A DNA stretch of 38,892 nt. Source: Phenylobacterium sp. (GTDB lineage Bacteria; Pseudomonadota; Alphaproteobacteria; Caulobacterales; Caulobacteraceae). Location of the stretch: NCBI RefSeq assembly GCF_030645195.1, contig NZ_JAUSLW010000076.1, positions 1 to 38,892 on the forward strand. Direction: 5' to 3'. Position numbers and translations under genes: made by a program. How positions within the stretch are numbered: the first letter of the stretch is position 1; each line of letters starts with the position of its first letter. Below are positions 9,585-18,296 of this stretch, piece after piece. Below the pieces are notes generated by a model. The model was not told the origin of the DNA, searched no databases, and saw nothing but the letters and a program-made list of their open reading frames with translations.

Positions 9585-10330
9585 GCGGCGGCCTCCGAGC
9601 CCTTGACCAGCAGGTCCGACACCGCCTCGGCGGCGTGGCGGAACTCCGGGGTGGTGCGGAAGCCGATCAGCCGGGGCAGGTGCCCCGCCACCTCGATCTC
9701 CCCGGCGATGCGTCCCGGTCCGCGGGTCATCACCGCCACGCGGCTGGCCATGTAGGCGGCCTCCTCGACATTGTGGGTGACGAAGACAATGGCGGGCTTG
9801 GTCTCGCGCCACAGCTTCAGCACGTCGTCGGCCAGGGACCGGCGGGTGATCTCGTCCAGGGCCGCGAAGGGTTCGTCCAGCAGCAGCAGGCGCGGCTCGG
9901 TGACCAGGGCGCGAGCCAGGGAGGCGCGCATGGCCATGCCCCCCGACAGCTGGGCCGGACGTGCCTGCTCGGCGCCGGCCAGGCCGACGCGGGCGAGGGC
10001 CGCGGCCGCCAGGTCCCGGGCGCCCCTGCGCGAGGCGCCGGCCAGCTCCAGGGGCAGGGCGACATTGGCCTGGGCGCTCATCCAGGGCGCCAGGGTCGGG
10101 GCCTGGAAGACCACCGAGGTCTCGCCGCGGCCGGCGGTGCGGGTGACCGTCCCCCGGGTCGGCTGCTCCAGACCGGCCAGCAGGCGCAGGGCCGTGGACT
10201 TGCCGCAGCCCGAGGGACCCACCAGGGCGACGATCTCGCCCGGCGCCACGCTCAGGGTGAACGGCCCCAACGCGCGGCCGCGTTTGGGGTAATCGACTTC
10301 AACGGCCTCGAGGGCGACGACGGGCGGCAT
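9581..10330 (-). CDS. ABC importer ATPase (SsuB/TauB/ThiZ type)
   Basis: Cytoplasmic ATPase that powers the importer. The 249 residues show Walker A GPSGCGKST (about 38-46), signature LSGGM (about 130) and Walker B RLLLLDEPFAALDE (about 150-163), followed by the switch histidine in VFVTHNVEEAAYMA. The domain order and length match the nitrate/sulfonate/taurine ATPase group. The signature LSGGMAMRASLARAL is slightly degenerate: LSGGMRQR is usual, and here AM replaces RQ. It overlaps the permease gene by 4 bases and lies 12 bases after the binding-protein gene, so the three are co-transcribed. Confidence 0.93.
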   Translation of the reverse strand: MPPVVALEAVEVDYPKRGRALGPFTLSVAPGEIVALVGPSGCGKSTALRLLAGLEQPTRGTVTRTAGRGETSVVFQAPTLAPWMSAQANVALPLELAGASRRGARDLAAAALARVGLAGAEQARPAQLSGGMAMRASLARALVTEPRLLLLDEPFAALDEITRRSLADDVLKLWRETKPAIVFVTHNVEEAAYMASRVAVMTRGPGRIAGEIEVAGHLPRLIGFRTTPEFRHAAEAVSDLLVKGSEAAA

Positions 10331-10342
10331 CGGCGCGGCGGG

Positions 10343-11359
10343 CTACTTCGCCGCCGGCGGCGCCACGAACTGCAGGGTGTAGGCCTTCTTGTAGTCCAGG
10401 GTCTTGGGATAGACGCCCTGGTCCGAGGCGATCTTGAAGAACTCGGCCCAGCGGGCGTCGCTCATCGTGCCGATGCCGGCGGTCTTGGCCTCGCCGCCGT
10501 CGACGATGCCGTAGGCCTTCATCTTCTCGCGGGCCTGGTCGAGGACGTCCTGGGCCATCTCCGGATTGTCCTTGCGGATCAGGGCGTCGGCCGGCGCCGG
10601 ATCGCCGTAGAGATAGTCGCGCCAGCCCTTGGCCGAGGCCTCCACGAAGGCCTTCACCGCCGCCGGATTGGAGTCGATCAGGCTCTGCGGGACCATGATC
10701 ATGGTGGCGTAGCTGGGATAGCCGTTGTCGGCCAGGAGGAAGACCTTGGGCTTCATCTTGGCCTCCTTCTCCAGGGTGTAGGGCTCGCTGGTGACGTAGC
10801 CCTGCTGGGCCACGCGCTTGTCGGCCAGGAAGGGGGCGGAGTTGAAGGTGTACTTGCGGATCTGATCGTCGGTGAAGCCGTACTTGGACTTCAGCCAGAC
10901 CCAGAAGGCGGTGACCGAGGCATCCGACAGCAGGATGGGATGGCCCTTCAGGTCCCCGATGCTCTCGATCCCCTGGTCGGGGTGGGCGATCAGGACCTGG
11001 GGGTCCTTCTGCATCATGGCCGCGACGGCCTTAACCGGCACGCCCTCCTGGGCCATGTTCAGAGCGATGAAACTGTTGGAGCCCATGCCGGCCTGGACCG
11101 CGCCCGAGGCCAGCAGTTGCGGCACGTTCACGCCGGGGCCGCCCTGGACGATCTGCACGTCCAGGCCGCGCTTGGCGTATTCGCCGTTGGCCAGGGCCTC
11201 ATAGAACCCGCCGTGCTCGGCCTGGGCCCGCCAGTCGGTGGCGAACTTGATCACCGTGGGCTGGCCGGCGGCCGGGGCGGTGTCCGCCTTCTTGGCCGGG
11301 GAACAGGCGACGGCGAGGACCGCGAGGGCGGCGATGGCGATGGCGCGCAAGGCGTTCAT
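10343..11359 (-). CDS. ABC importer substrate-binding lipoprotein (NMT1/THI5-like)
   Basis: Solute receptor of the importer. The 338-residue precursor has a lipobox ending LAVAC with C19 as the lipidation site. The mature part begins with KFATDWRAQAEHGGFYEAL and YAKRGLDVQIVQGGPG, which resemble the HGGFY and GLDV segments of THI5/ThiY-type pyrimidine-binding proteins in COG0715. A thiamine-precursor or aromatic/sulfonate ligand is therefore possible, but sequence alone does not settle it, and no thiamine riboswitch is visible in the short leader. ATG at 11357-11359 is preceded by GGGGAGAG on the coding strand, a strong ribosome-binding site; the longer open frame is rejected. Confidence 0.88.
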   Translation of the reverse strand: MNALRAIAIAALAVLAVACSPAKKADTAPAAGQPTVIKFATDWRAQAEHGGFYEALANGEYAKRGLDVQIVQGGPGVNVPQLLASGAVQAGMGSNSFIALNMAQEGVPVKAVAAMMQKDPQVLIAHPDQGIESIGDLKGHPILLSDASVTAFWVWLKSKYGFTDDQIRKYTFNSAPFLADKRVAQQGYVTSEPYTLEKEAKMKPKVFLLADNGYPSYATMIMVPQSLIDSNPAAVKAFVEASAKGWRDYLYGDPAPADALIRKDNPEMAQDVLDQAREKMKAYGIVDGGEAKTAGIGTMSDARWAEFFKIASDQGVYPKTLDYKKAYTLQFVAPPAAK

Positions 11360-11434
11360 GATCTCTCCCCAACTTGGATCGCCCTTAAGCCTAGGGCGTG
11401 ACGGCCCCGCTTCCAAGATGGGTTGGCCAGGTTT

Positions 11435-13504
11435 CTAGGCCGCGTTGTCCTTGGCCCGCGCATCGGCGAGCCACCGGGCGAGGACGCCGTGCAGGGCCTC
11501 GATCTGGATCGGCTTGCCGACGGCGTCGTTCATGCCGGCCTTGAGGCAGCGGGCCTCCATCTCGGGCATGACGTCGGCGCTCATGGCGATGATCGGCAGG
11601 GTGGCGCAGCGCCCCCCCAGGGCCCGGATCAGGCGGGTGGCCTCCAGGCCGTCCATGCGGGGCATGTGGACGTCCATCAGGATCAGGTCGACCGCGCGGT
11701 CGCGGGCGGCGGTCACGGCGTCCTCGCCGTTCTCGGCCAGCACCACCTCGCAGCCCAGCAGGGTCAGGACCGTGGCGCCCAGCTCGCGGTTCACCGGGTG
11801 GTCGTCCACCAGCAGCACCGTGGCGCCCAGGTCGCCGATCTTGCGCATGCCCGAGGCCGGCTGGGCCACGGTCTCGGCCAGGGTCGCCTCGATCTCGAAC
11901 CAGAAGACCGAGCCGAAGCCCTCGGCGCTGTCGAGGCCGATGCGGCCGCCCATCAGCTCGGTCAGGCCCTTGCAGATGGCCAGGCCCAGGCCCGTGCCGC
12001 CGTGCTCGCGAGTGACCGTGGCGTCGGCCTGGCTGAACCGATTGAACAGGCGGGTGGCCTGTTCGGTGGGGATGCCGATCCCGGTGTCGGTGACCACGAA
12101 GCGCAGGGTGGCGGCGTCCCCGGCGATCGTCACCTCCAGGTCCAGGCGGACCCGGCCGCGCTCGGTGAACTTGATGGCGTTGGAGAGCAGGTTCAGCAGG
12201 ATCTGCCGAAGCCGCAGATCGTCGGCCATCACCGGCCGGTCGACCTCGCCGGTGGCTGAGAACTGCAGGTCCAGGCCCTTGCGGCGGGCCGTCTCGGCGA
12301 CGATGGCCAGGGCCTCCTGGGCCATGGCCCGGGGCTCGATGGCGCGGGCCGACAGCTCCACCTCGCCGGACTCCATCTTGGAGAAGTCCAGCACGTCGTT
12401 GACGACGTTGAGCAGGGAGGAGCCGGCGCGGTCGATCAGGGTCAGCTGGCGGTGGGCGGCCTCGGGCAGGTCGCCGCGTTTCATCAGCACCTCGGTGAAG
12501 CCGATGATGCTGTTCATCGGGGTGCGGATCTCGTGGCTCATATTGGCCAGGAACTCCGACTTGGCGCGGCCGGCGGCCACGGCGCGGGCCTGGGCGGCGC
12601 GGGCCACCCGGGTGCGGCTGGCCCACAGGCGCTTCAGGCGCTTCTGGTCGGCGATGGCGAGCGCGGTGGCGAGCGCGGTGAAGAAGCTGATCCCGATCAG
12701 GAACTGCACGCCGCGGGTCTTCTGCAGCAGGGTCCAGGTCGCCCCGGTGTGGGTCTCCTGGGTCCCCAGGACCAGGCTGGTGGAGACCGAGGCCAGCATC
12801 ATCGCCGCCACCGCCGCGCCGCGCGGGCCCAGGCGGAAGGCGATGAGGGTCATCAGGGGGAAGATGATGATCGGGGTCGGGAAGCGCACCGGCGTGAAGG
12901 CCAGCACGCTGCCGGCCGCCATCAGGCAGTAGAGGCCGAACTGCTCGGGCCAGTCGCGGTGGAAGTCGCGCACCGTGTCGGACCGGGCGATCAGCAGGAT
13001 GGCGGGCAGGGCGATCGCCATGCCCAGGCCGTGCGCATAGAACCAGGTGCTCAACACGGAGTTGAAGCTGTGGCCGAACAGGGTCAGGACGTCGGCGGCC
13101 ACCACCGAGCTGGCGGCCGTCGCCGGCGCCACGGCGAACAGCAGCAGCTTGGCTACCCGCTTGAGGCTGGTTAGCCGCATGGTCTGGCCGCAGGCCTTGC
13201 GCGCCAGCCAGGCCGTGGCGAAGGCCTCGGCGAAGTTGAGCACCGGGAAGGCGAAGCCGATCCCCATCGCATTGCCCAGCAGCAGGCCGGCGCCCCAGTT
13301 GAACAGGAAGCAGATCGCCGCCGCCGGGACGCTCCAGCGCCAGGGCAGCAGCAGGAAGGAGGCCGCCAGGATGCCATTGGACAGCCAGATCGCCGCGACC
13401 CCGGTCTCGCCCTTCGACAGGGCGAGGCTGAACAGCACGCTGGCCGTGAAGGCCAGGGTCAGGCTGACGGTCAGGATCAGGTTGCGCGACGGCTTGGCCA
13501 GCAT
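11435..13504 (-). CDS. MASE1-type hybrid sensor histidine kinase
   Basis: Membrane sensor kinase with an attached receiver domain. Residues about 8-285 form a multi-pass MASE1-like module (starting with a helix that includes LTVSLTLAFTASVLF). A short linker leads to HisKA with FLANMSHEIRTPMNSIIGFTE (H324 is the phosphorylated histidine) and HATPase_c (N-box LLNLLSNAIKFTERG, DTGIGIP, HGGTGLGLAICKG). The C-terminal receiver (residues about 562-680) has acceptor D611 in LILMDVHMPRMDG and K664 in VGKPI. There is no PAS domain. The 689 residues are complete. It lies downstream of a 544-bp non-coding gap; its cognate output is not in the neighbourhood, so it probably signals to an unlinked phosphotransfer protein. 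The ligand is unknown. Confidence 0.92.
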   Translation of the reverse strand: MLAKPSRNLILTVSLTLAFTASVLFSLALSKGETGVAAIWLSNGILAASFLLLPWRWSVPAAAICFLFNWGAGLLLGNAMGIGFAFPVLNFAEAFATAWLARKACGQTMRLTSLKRVAKLLLFAVAPATAASSVVAADVLTLFGHSFNSVLSTWFYAHGLGMAIALPAILLIARSDTVRDFHRDWPEQFGLYCLMAAGSVLAFTPVRFPTPIIIFPLMTLIAFRLGPRGAAVAAMMLASVSTSLVLGTQETHTGATWTLLQKTRGVQFLIGISFFTALATALAIADQKRLKRLWASRTRVARAAQARAVAAGRAKSEFLANMSHEIRTPMNSIIGFTEVLMKRGDLPEAAHRQLTLIDRAGSSLLNVVNDVLDFSKMESGEVELSARAIEPRAMAQEALAIVAETARRKGLDLQFSATGEVDRPVMADDLRLRQILLNLLSNAIKFTERGRVRLDLEVTIAGDAATLRFVVTDTGIGIPTEQATRLFNRFSQADATVTREHGGTGLGLAICKGLTELMGGRIGLDSAEGFGSVFWFEIEATLAETVAQPASGMRKIGDLGATVLLVDDHPVNRELGATVLTLLGCEVVLAENGEDAVTAARDRAVDLILMDVHMPRMDGLEATRLIRALGGRCATLPIIAMSADVMPEMEARCLKAGMNDAVGKPIQIEALHGVLARWLADARAKDNAA

Positions 13505-14048
13505 CGAAGGTCCTCAAGAGGCCGCGCGATGATGACTCATTCTGGTGGCGAAAGGTTTAAGTCGTGCCAAGTCGGGACACATAGCCGCACCAATTCGGGT
13601 AGCGCCCATAGCAAGAGGGCGGCGCAGCGGTTTCCCGTCACGTCGCCCTCTCATCCAGATCCGTTGGGGGATCTGCGTCTTAAGGTCGGTTTGCGACTTC
13701 GAACGCGGGGTTACCCGCAGGTTTCCATCGCCGACCGGTGTCCTTTGGTCGCTCCGGTCCCGGCTTGCGCCGCTTCCAGTTCCCCAGAGAACCTCCTGCT
13801 CGCATCGTCGAACCCGTTTCCGTGTCCGTCAGCGCCGCAGTCCCTCTCGACCCCTTGATCTTTCCCCCGAACCCTCTATCAAGCAAGCGCCGCGATTCGC
13901 CCCGATGTGGGTCACGGCCCCAATTCCGGTGGACATCCTGTGGATGTTTTGGGGATTTTCCGGGATTTTTCCTTAAGAATCAGCGCTGAAATTTATCCAC
14001 AGCATTCCTGTGGCCGCCGCGAATCAGGCGCTGGAGCGGGACGGGCCT
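13505..14048. other. Long intergenic region with no convincing gene
   Basis: These 544 bases separate the kinase start from the end of the Uup gene; both genes are on the minus strand. Short open frames occur in several phases but are low-complexity, Arg/Ser/Pro-rich and mutually overlapping, so I do not call them. I looked for tRNA T-arms and RNase P, SRP and tmRNA core motifs on both strands and found none. A pyrimidine-rich + strand tract covers roughly 13780-13880. The right part (13930-14013) carries the DnaA-box-like cluster described separately. The kinase promoter should lie in 13505-13600. Confidence 0.6.
13933..14013. promoter_or_regulatory. DnaA-box-like and palindrome cluster
   Basis: In 81 bases there are: the palindrome ACATCCTGTGGATGT (13933-13947), the AT-rich tract with runs of T at 13945-13975, the perfect 10-bp palindrome TCAGCGCTGA (13980-13989), a perfect DnaA box TTATCCACA (13993-14001), and the inverted repeat CCACAGCATTCCTGTGG (13997-14013). 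CTGTGG occurs three times counting both strands. This resembles a small DnaA-binding/unwinding module, but the flanking genes are not those of the Caulobacterales chromosome origin. Confidence 0.4.
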
Positions 14049-15851
14049 TTAACGCCCGCCCTCCAGCGCCTCGCGCATCTCCTCCAGGGTCATCCAGTCC
14101 TCCTCGGCCTTGGCCAGTTCGGCCTGGGCGGCCGCGTGGGCCTTGCTCAGCTTGTCGAAGCCGGCCGGATCGCGGGCGTAGAGGGCCGGATCGGCCATGT
14201 CGGCCTCCAGCTTGGCGATCTTGGCCGGCAGGCTGGCCATCAGCCCCTCGGCCTCCTTCAGCCGATGCTGGTCCTTGAAGGAGAGCTTGGTGGCCTTCCT
14301 GGGCTCGGCGGGCTTGGCCGCCGCCTTGGGCGCGGGGACCGGGGCGGGCGCCTCGCCGATGGCGCGGAAATAGCCGGGGTTCTGGCGCAGGAAGTCCTGC
14401 CAGCCGCCGGGCGTCTCCACCACGTCGCCGCGGCCGTTCAGGGCGATGGTGGAGGTGGCCAGCCGGTCGATGAAGTCGCGGTCGTGGCTCACCAGGATCA
14501 GGGTGCCCTCGAAGTCGGCCAGCAGGTCCTCGAGCAGATCCAGCGTATCCATGTCCAGATCGTTGGTGGGCTCGTCCAGGATCAGCAGGTTGGCGGGCGT
14601 GGCGAGCGCGCGGGCCAGCAGCAGGCGGTTGCGCTCGCCGCCGGACAGGCTGCGCACCGGCTGGCGGATCTGGGCGTCGGTGAACAGGAAGTCCTTGGCG
14701 TAGGCGTTCACATGCTTGGGCTGGCCGCGCACCATCACCTGGTCGCCCCCCAGCGGGGTGAGCACGTCGCGCAGCATCATGTCGGGCTTCAGGTCGGCCC
14801 GGGCCTGGTCGATATAGGCCGTCTCCAGATTGGCCCCCAGCTTCACCGAGCCGGTGTCGGGCGCGATCTCTCCCAGCAGCATCTTCACCAGGGTGGTCTT
14901 GCCCGCCCCGTTGGGACCGACGATGGCCACCCGGTCGCCGCGCAGGATGCGGGTGGAGAAGCTCTTGAGCAGCACCCGGTCGCCGAAGGCCTTGGAGATT
15001 CCCTTGGCCTCGATCACCCGCTGGCCCGACAGGCCGGAGGAGGCGATGCCCATGTTCATCTCGCCGCGCGCTTCGCGCAGGCGCTCGACCTTGACCTGGC
15101 GCAGCTCCATCAGGGCGCGGCGGCGGCCCTCGTTGCGGGCCCGGCGGCCGGTGACCCCGCGCTGCAGCCAGTACTCCTCCTGCTCCAGCTTCTTGTCGAT
15201 CCGGCGGCTCTCCTCGACCTCGGCGGCCAGGATCTGCTCCACCCAGGCGTCGAAGGCCGCGAACCCCTTGTCGAGGCGCCGCACCTTGCGGTGCTCCAGC
15301 CAGAAGCAGCGCTGGGTGGTTCGCTCCAGGAAGGCGCGGTCGTGGCTGACGATGACCATGGCGGCGCGGCTATTGGCCAGTTCCTTCTCCAGGGTCTCGA
15401 TGGCCAGTATGTCCAGGTGGTTGGTGGGTTCGTCCAGCAGCAGCAGGTCCGGGTCCTCGGCGAAGGCCCGGGCCAGCGCCGCCCGGCGAATCTCGCCCCC
15501 CGACAGGCCCGCCGTCGACTTGGCCGGGTCGATGCCGAAGATGGCCAGGGCCGCGTCGGCCTCGTGCTCCGCCGCGCCGCCGGCGGTGACGTGCTCCAGC
15601 AGGGTCGCGCCGAAGATCTCCGGCTCCTGCGGCACATAGGCGATGCGCACCGCCGGCTGCACGGCCCGCTCGCCGTCGTCGGGCTGGATCTGGCCGGCCA
15701 GCACCTTCAGCAGGGTGGTCTTGCCCGCCCCGTTGCGCCCCACCAGGCAGGCGCGCGACCGCGGCTCCACCGACAGGTCGACGCCGTCGAACAGCATTTT
15801 CGGTCCGTCGGCGAGGCGGACGTCCTTCAGGGCGAGGATGGGTGGCTTCAT
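14049..15851 (-). CDS. uup: ABC-F family ATPase, Uup-like
   Basis: Soluble duplicated ATPase of the ABC-F group, which acts on ribosomes or on branched DNA intermediates rather than in transport. The 600 residues hold two nucleotide-binding domains: the first with GRNGAGKTT (about 36-44) and LSGGEIRRAALARAF plus LLLLDEPTNHLD, the second with GPNGAGKTT (about 315) and LSGGERNRLLLARAL plus LLILDEPTNDLD. A charged C-terminal segment (about residues 520-600, rich in Lys, Glu and Ala) is a coiled coil typical of Uup, which is why I prefer Uup over EttA. ATG at 15851 (MKPPILALKDVRL) is chosen; the frame open to 15911 would include repeat sequence. Confidence 0.9.
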   Translation of the reverse strand: MKPPILALKDVRLADGPKMLFDGVDLSVEPRSRACLVGRNGAGKTTLLKVLAGQIQPDDGERAVQPAVRIAYVPQEPEIFGATLLEHVTAGGAAEHEADAALAIFGIDPAKSTAGLSGGEIRRAALARAFAEDPDLLLLDEPTNHLDILAIETLEKELANSRAAMVIVSHDRAFLERTTQRCFWLEHRKVRRLDKGFAAFDAWVEQILAAEVEESRRIDKKLEQEEYWLQRGVTGRRARNEGRRRALMELRQVKVERLREARGEMNMGIASSGLSGQRVIEAKGISKAFGDRVLLKSFSTRILRGDRVAIVGPNGAGKTTLVKMLLGEIAPDTGSVKLGANLETAYIDQARADLKPDMMLRDVLTPLGGDQVMVRGQPKHVNAYAKDFLFTDAQIRQPVRSLSGGERNRLLLARALATPANLLILDEPTNDLDMDTLDLLEDLLADFEGTLILVSHDRDFIDRLATSTIALNGRGDVVETPGGWQDFLRQNPGYFRAIGEAPAPVPAPKAAAKPAEPRKATKLSFKDQHRLKEAEGLMASLPAKIAKLEADMADPALYARDPAGFDKLSKAHAAAQAELAKAEEDWMTLEEMREALEGGR

Positions 15852-15903
15852 GCGGCGTCCGACATAGCGAGGCGCCGGGGATGCGCAAGCTCTAGAACCC
15901 AAT

Positions 15904-16036
15904 CCGCTCATCCCGGCGAAGGCCGGGACCCAGATACATCATGAGCGGTCAGAGGTGATCCGAACGTCAAATGACCGGATTTCGCCCCGCTGCTGGGGAT
16001 TTCACCTGGATCCCGGCCTTCGCCGGGACGAGCGGG
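15904..16036. repeat. REP-type inverted repeat pair
   Basis: Two convergent arms bound a 133-bp element in the Uup/PBP1A gap. Arm 1 (15904-15933) starts CCGCTCATCCCGGCG and ends GGGACCCAG. Arm 2 (16006-16036) is its reverse complement with a few changes, starting CTGGATCCCGGCC and ending GGACGAGCGGG. Each arm is itself a hairpin, TCCCGGC-GAAG-GCCGGGA type. Related single arms occur at 36746 and 23933, so this is a dispersed family. Confidence 0.85.
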
Positions 16037-16058
16037 AGAGGGGGAAGCGCCCCGCGCC

Positions 16059-18242
16059 CTAGAACGGGATCTCCTCGACCGGCGGCTTGATCGGCTCCGG
16101 CTTGGGCTCGGCCTGTTCCGGCGGGATCGCGGCCTCGGCCTCGCGGGCGGCGGCGGAGAACTCGTCGGCCAGGCCCTCGTAGAAGGCGTTGCGCGGATCG
16201 GCCTCCAGCTCCGGCTCGGGATCGGGCAGCAGCCAGTCGAAGTCGCGGATCGGCAGCTTCTCGTGGGCCACCACCATGAACGACCGCCAGACCGCCGCTG
16301 ACATGACGCCGCCGGTGATCTTGTTCATCGGCTTGTCGTCGTCGTTGCCGACCCAGACGCCCGCCACATAGTCGGGGGTGAAGCCCACGAACCAGGCGTC
16401 GCGCCAGTTCTGGCTGGTGCCGGTCTTGCCGGCGGCGGGACGGCCGAAATTGGCCCGGGTGCCGGTGCCCGAGGTGATCACCTTCTTCATCATCTTCACC
16501 ATCATGCTGGCGCGGGCGATGTCGTAGGCCGGGGTGGGCGACGAGGTCTGGTGCAGGAAGACCGGCTGGCCGCCGATCGTCTTGATCTCGTCGACCATGT
16601 AGGGCGTGATCCGCGCGCCTCCGGTCTGGAAGACCTGGAAGCCGGAGACCATCTCGATCAGCGGCACCTCGTAGGAGCCCAGCGCCACCGACAGGTTCGG
16701 ATTGGCCGGGAGGGTGGTGACGCCGAACCGGCGGGCCAGCTCGGCCACGGCCGCGCCGCCGACCTCCTGGGCCAGCTTCACCGCCACGGTGTTGATGGAC
16801 TGGGCCAGAGCCGTCTCCACCGTCACCGCCCCGCGATAGCCGCCGCCATAGTTCTCCGGCCGCCAGTCGCCGAACTTCACCGGCCCGTCGATGCGCACGT
16901 CGGTGGGCATGACGCCCTTCTCCAGGGCCGCGGCGTAGACGAAGGGCTTGAAGGACGAGCCGGGCTGCCGCCTGGCCTGGACCGCGCGGTTGAAGACGCT
17001 GGCGTTGTAGTCGAGCCCGCCCACCATGGTGCGGATCGCACCCTCGGCGGAGATGGCCACCATGCTAGCCTGGGAGGCGCCGGCCGCCTTGCCCTCGGCG
17101 CCGATCACTTGGCGCAGGATGTTGGCGCCGGTGGCCTGCAGCCTGGGATCGATGGTCAGGCGGACCAGCAAGTCGGGCGAGTTGGGGCCCACCAGCTTGA
17201 GGACCTCGTTGGTAGCGTAGTCGAGCGCGTAGCCCATGTCCCCGTCGTTGGCCAAGGCGCTGGGGCTGATGCGGGGGGTGTCGGCCTCGGCGGCCTGGGC
17301 GTCCTCGCCGGTGATCCAGCCCTCGCCGCGCATGCGCTCCAGCACCAGGCGCTGGCGCTCCAGGGCGCCGGCCATGTTGCGGTTCAGCGCCATGCGCGAG
17401 GGCGCCTTGGGCAGGCTGGCCAGCAGGGCCGCCTCCGACAGGGTCAGCTGGCTGGCGGGCTTGCCGAAATAGGTGCGCGAGGCGCCGTCGATGCCGAAGG
17501 TGTTGGCCCCGAAATAGATGCGGTTGAGATAGAGCTCCAGCACCTCGTCCTTGCTCAGCATCTTCTCCAGGCGCTGGGCCATGACGGCCTCCTGGATCTT
17601 CCGCTTCATCGTCTGGTCGGGGGTCAGGAACAGGCCCTTGGCCAGCTGCTGGGACAGGGTCGAGCCGCCCTCCACCACCCGGCCGGCGGCGTAGTTGGCC
17701 CGCGCGGCGCGCACGATGGCCCAGGGGTCCACCGCCCCGTGCTGGTAGAAACGCTTGTCCTCCGCCGCCAGGAAGGCGCGGGGCACATAGGCGGGCAGCT
17801 GGCCGAGCGTCACCCGGTCGCCGTACTTCGGCCCCCGCGAGGCGATCAGCCCCCCGGTCTTGTCAAAGAACTTGATCGCCGGCGCCCGGTTGATCGCATA
17901 GAGCGCCTCGCGCTCGGGCAGGGGCGGGATGTCCTTCAGATAGACCTGCTGGACGTAGACGGCCGCCCCCAGCACGGTGAGCGCCAGGACGGCGGCGGCC
18001 ACCACCAGGGCGGTCCACAGCCAGCGCAGGTCGCGCGGCTTGCGCGGCCCGCCGCCGAAGTCCGATCCGCCGCGCCGGGCCTTGGGCGGCTTGGGCGGTT
18101 TCACCGCCTTGGCCTTGCGCGGCGCGGGCAGGTCGGCCCGGAACGGTTCCTCGGTCACGGTTTCAGGCGCCGGCGCGCCAGGCGCCCGCGGGCTCGGATG
18201 CGAGTCCGGGAACTTATAGGGATCGAGGTTCCAGTCGGTCAC
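16059..18242 (-). CDS. mrcA: Penicillin-binding protein 1A (bifunctional transglycosylase/transpeptidase)
   Basis: Class A PBP that polymerises and cross-links peptidoglycan in the periplasm, anchored in the inner membrane. The 727 residues have a basic, Pro-rich cytoplasmic tail (1-70), one membrane helix (about 73-97), a glycosyltransferase domain with catalytic E161 in AFLAAEDKRFYQHG and EGGSTLSQQL (191-200), and a transpeptidase domain with S429 in the SSFK motif, SIN (482-484) and KTGTS (606-610). All catalytic residues are present. Translation appears to start at GTG 18242, without a clear Shine-Dalgarno. The short 54-bp gap to the divergent ycgN-family gene must hold both promoters. 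The acidic Pro-rich C-terminus (PEQAEPKPEPIKPPVEE) is unstructured. Confidence 0.95.
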   Translation of the reverse strand: MTDWNLDPYKFPDSHPSPRAPGAPAPETVTEEPFRADLPAPRKAKAVKPPKPPKARRGGSDFGGGPRKPRDLRWLWTALVVAAAVLALTVLGAAVYVQQVYLKDIPPLPEREALYAINRAPAIKFFDKTGGLIASRGPKYGDRVTLGQLPAYVPRAFLAAEDKRFYQHGAVDPWAIVRAARANYAAGRVVEGGSTLSQQLAKGLFLTPDQTMKRKIQEAVMAQRLEKMLSKDEVLELYLNRIYFGANTFGIDGASRTYFGKPASQLTLSEAALLASLPKAPSRMALNRNMAGALERQRLVLERMRGEGWITGEDAQAAEADTPRISPSALANDGDMGYALDYATNEVLKLVGPNSPDLLVRLTIDPRLQATGANILRQVIGAEGKAAGASQASMVAISAEGAIRTMVGGLDYNASVFNRAVQARRQPGSSFKPFVYAAALEKGVMPTDVRIDGPVKFGDWRPENYGGGYRGAVTVETALAQSINTVAVKLAQEVGGAAVAELARRFGVTTLPANPNLSVALGSYEVPLIEMVSGFQVFQTGGARITPYMVDEIKTIGGQPVFLHQTSSPTPAYDIARASMMVKMMKKVITSGTGTRANFGRPAAGKTGTSQNWRDAWFVGFTPDYVAGVWVGNDDDKPMNKITGGVMSAAVWRSFMVVAHEKLPIRDFDWLLPDPEPELEADPRNAFYEGLADEFSAAAREAEAAIPPEQAEPKPEPIKPPVEEIPF

Positions 18243-18296
18243 TTGGTCAAACTAAGGAGGACGGCGGGGAGGCTTTTGGTTTAGGACGCCACCACC

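Noticed and set aside
10331..11434. Thiamine riboswitch for the THI5-like importer
   Set aside because: Only about 75 bases separate the binding-protein gene from the kinase stop, and no conserved THI-box elements are visible.
13560..13580. Possible sigma-54 promoter (TTGGCACG on the minus strand) before the MASE1 kinase
   Set aside because: The -24 half fits, but the required GC at -12 is missing: the bases at the expected place read AAAC.
13545..13976. Open reading frame of 143 codons in the long gap
   Set aside because: Composition is Arg/Ser/Pro-rich with no domain, overlapping frames of similar quality exist on the same strand, and no ribosome-binding site stands before the start.
13905..14013. 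Chromosome replication origin
   Set aside because: One perfect DnaA box and weak neighbours do not suffice, and none of the usual origin-flanking genes (hemE, dnaA, parAB) occur in the window.
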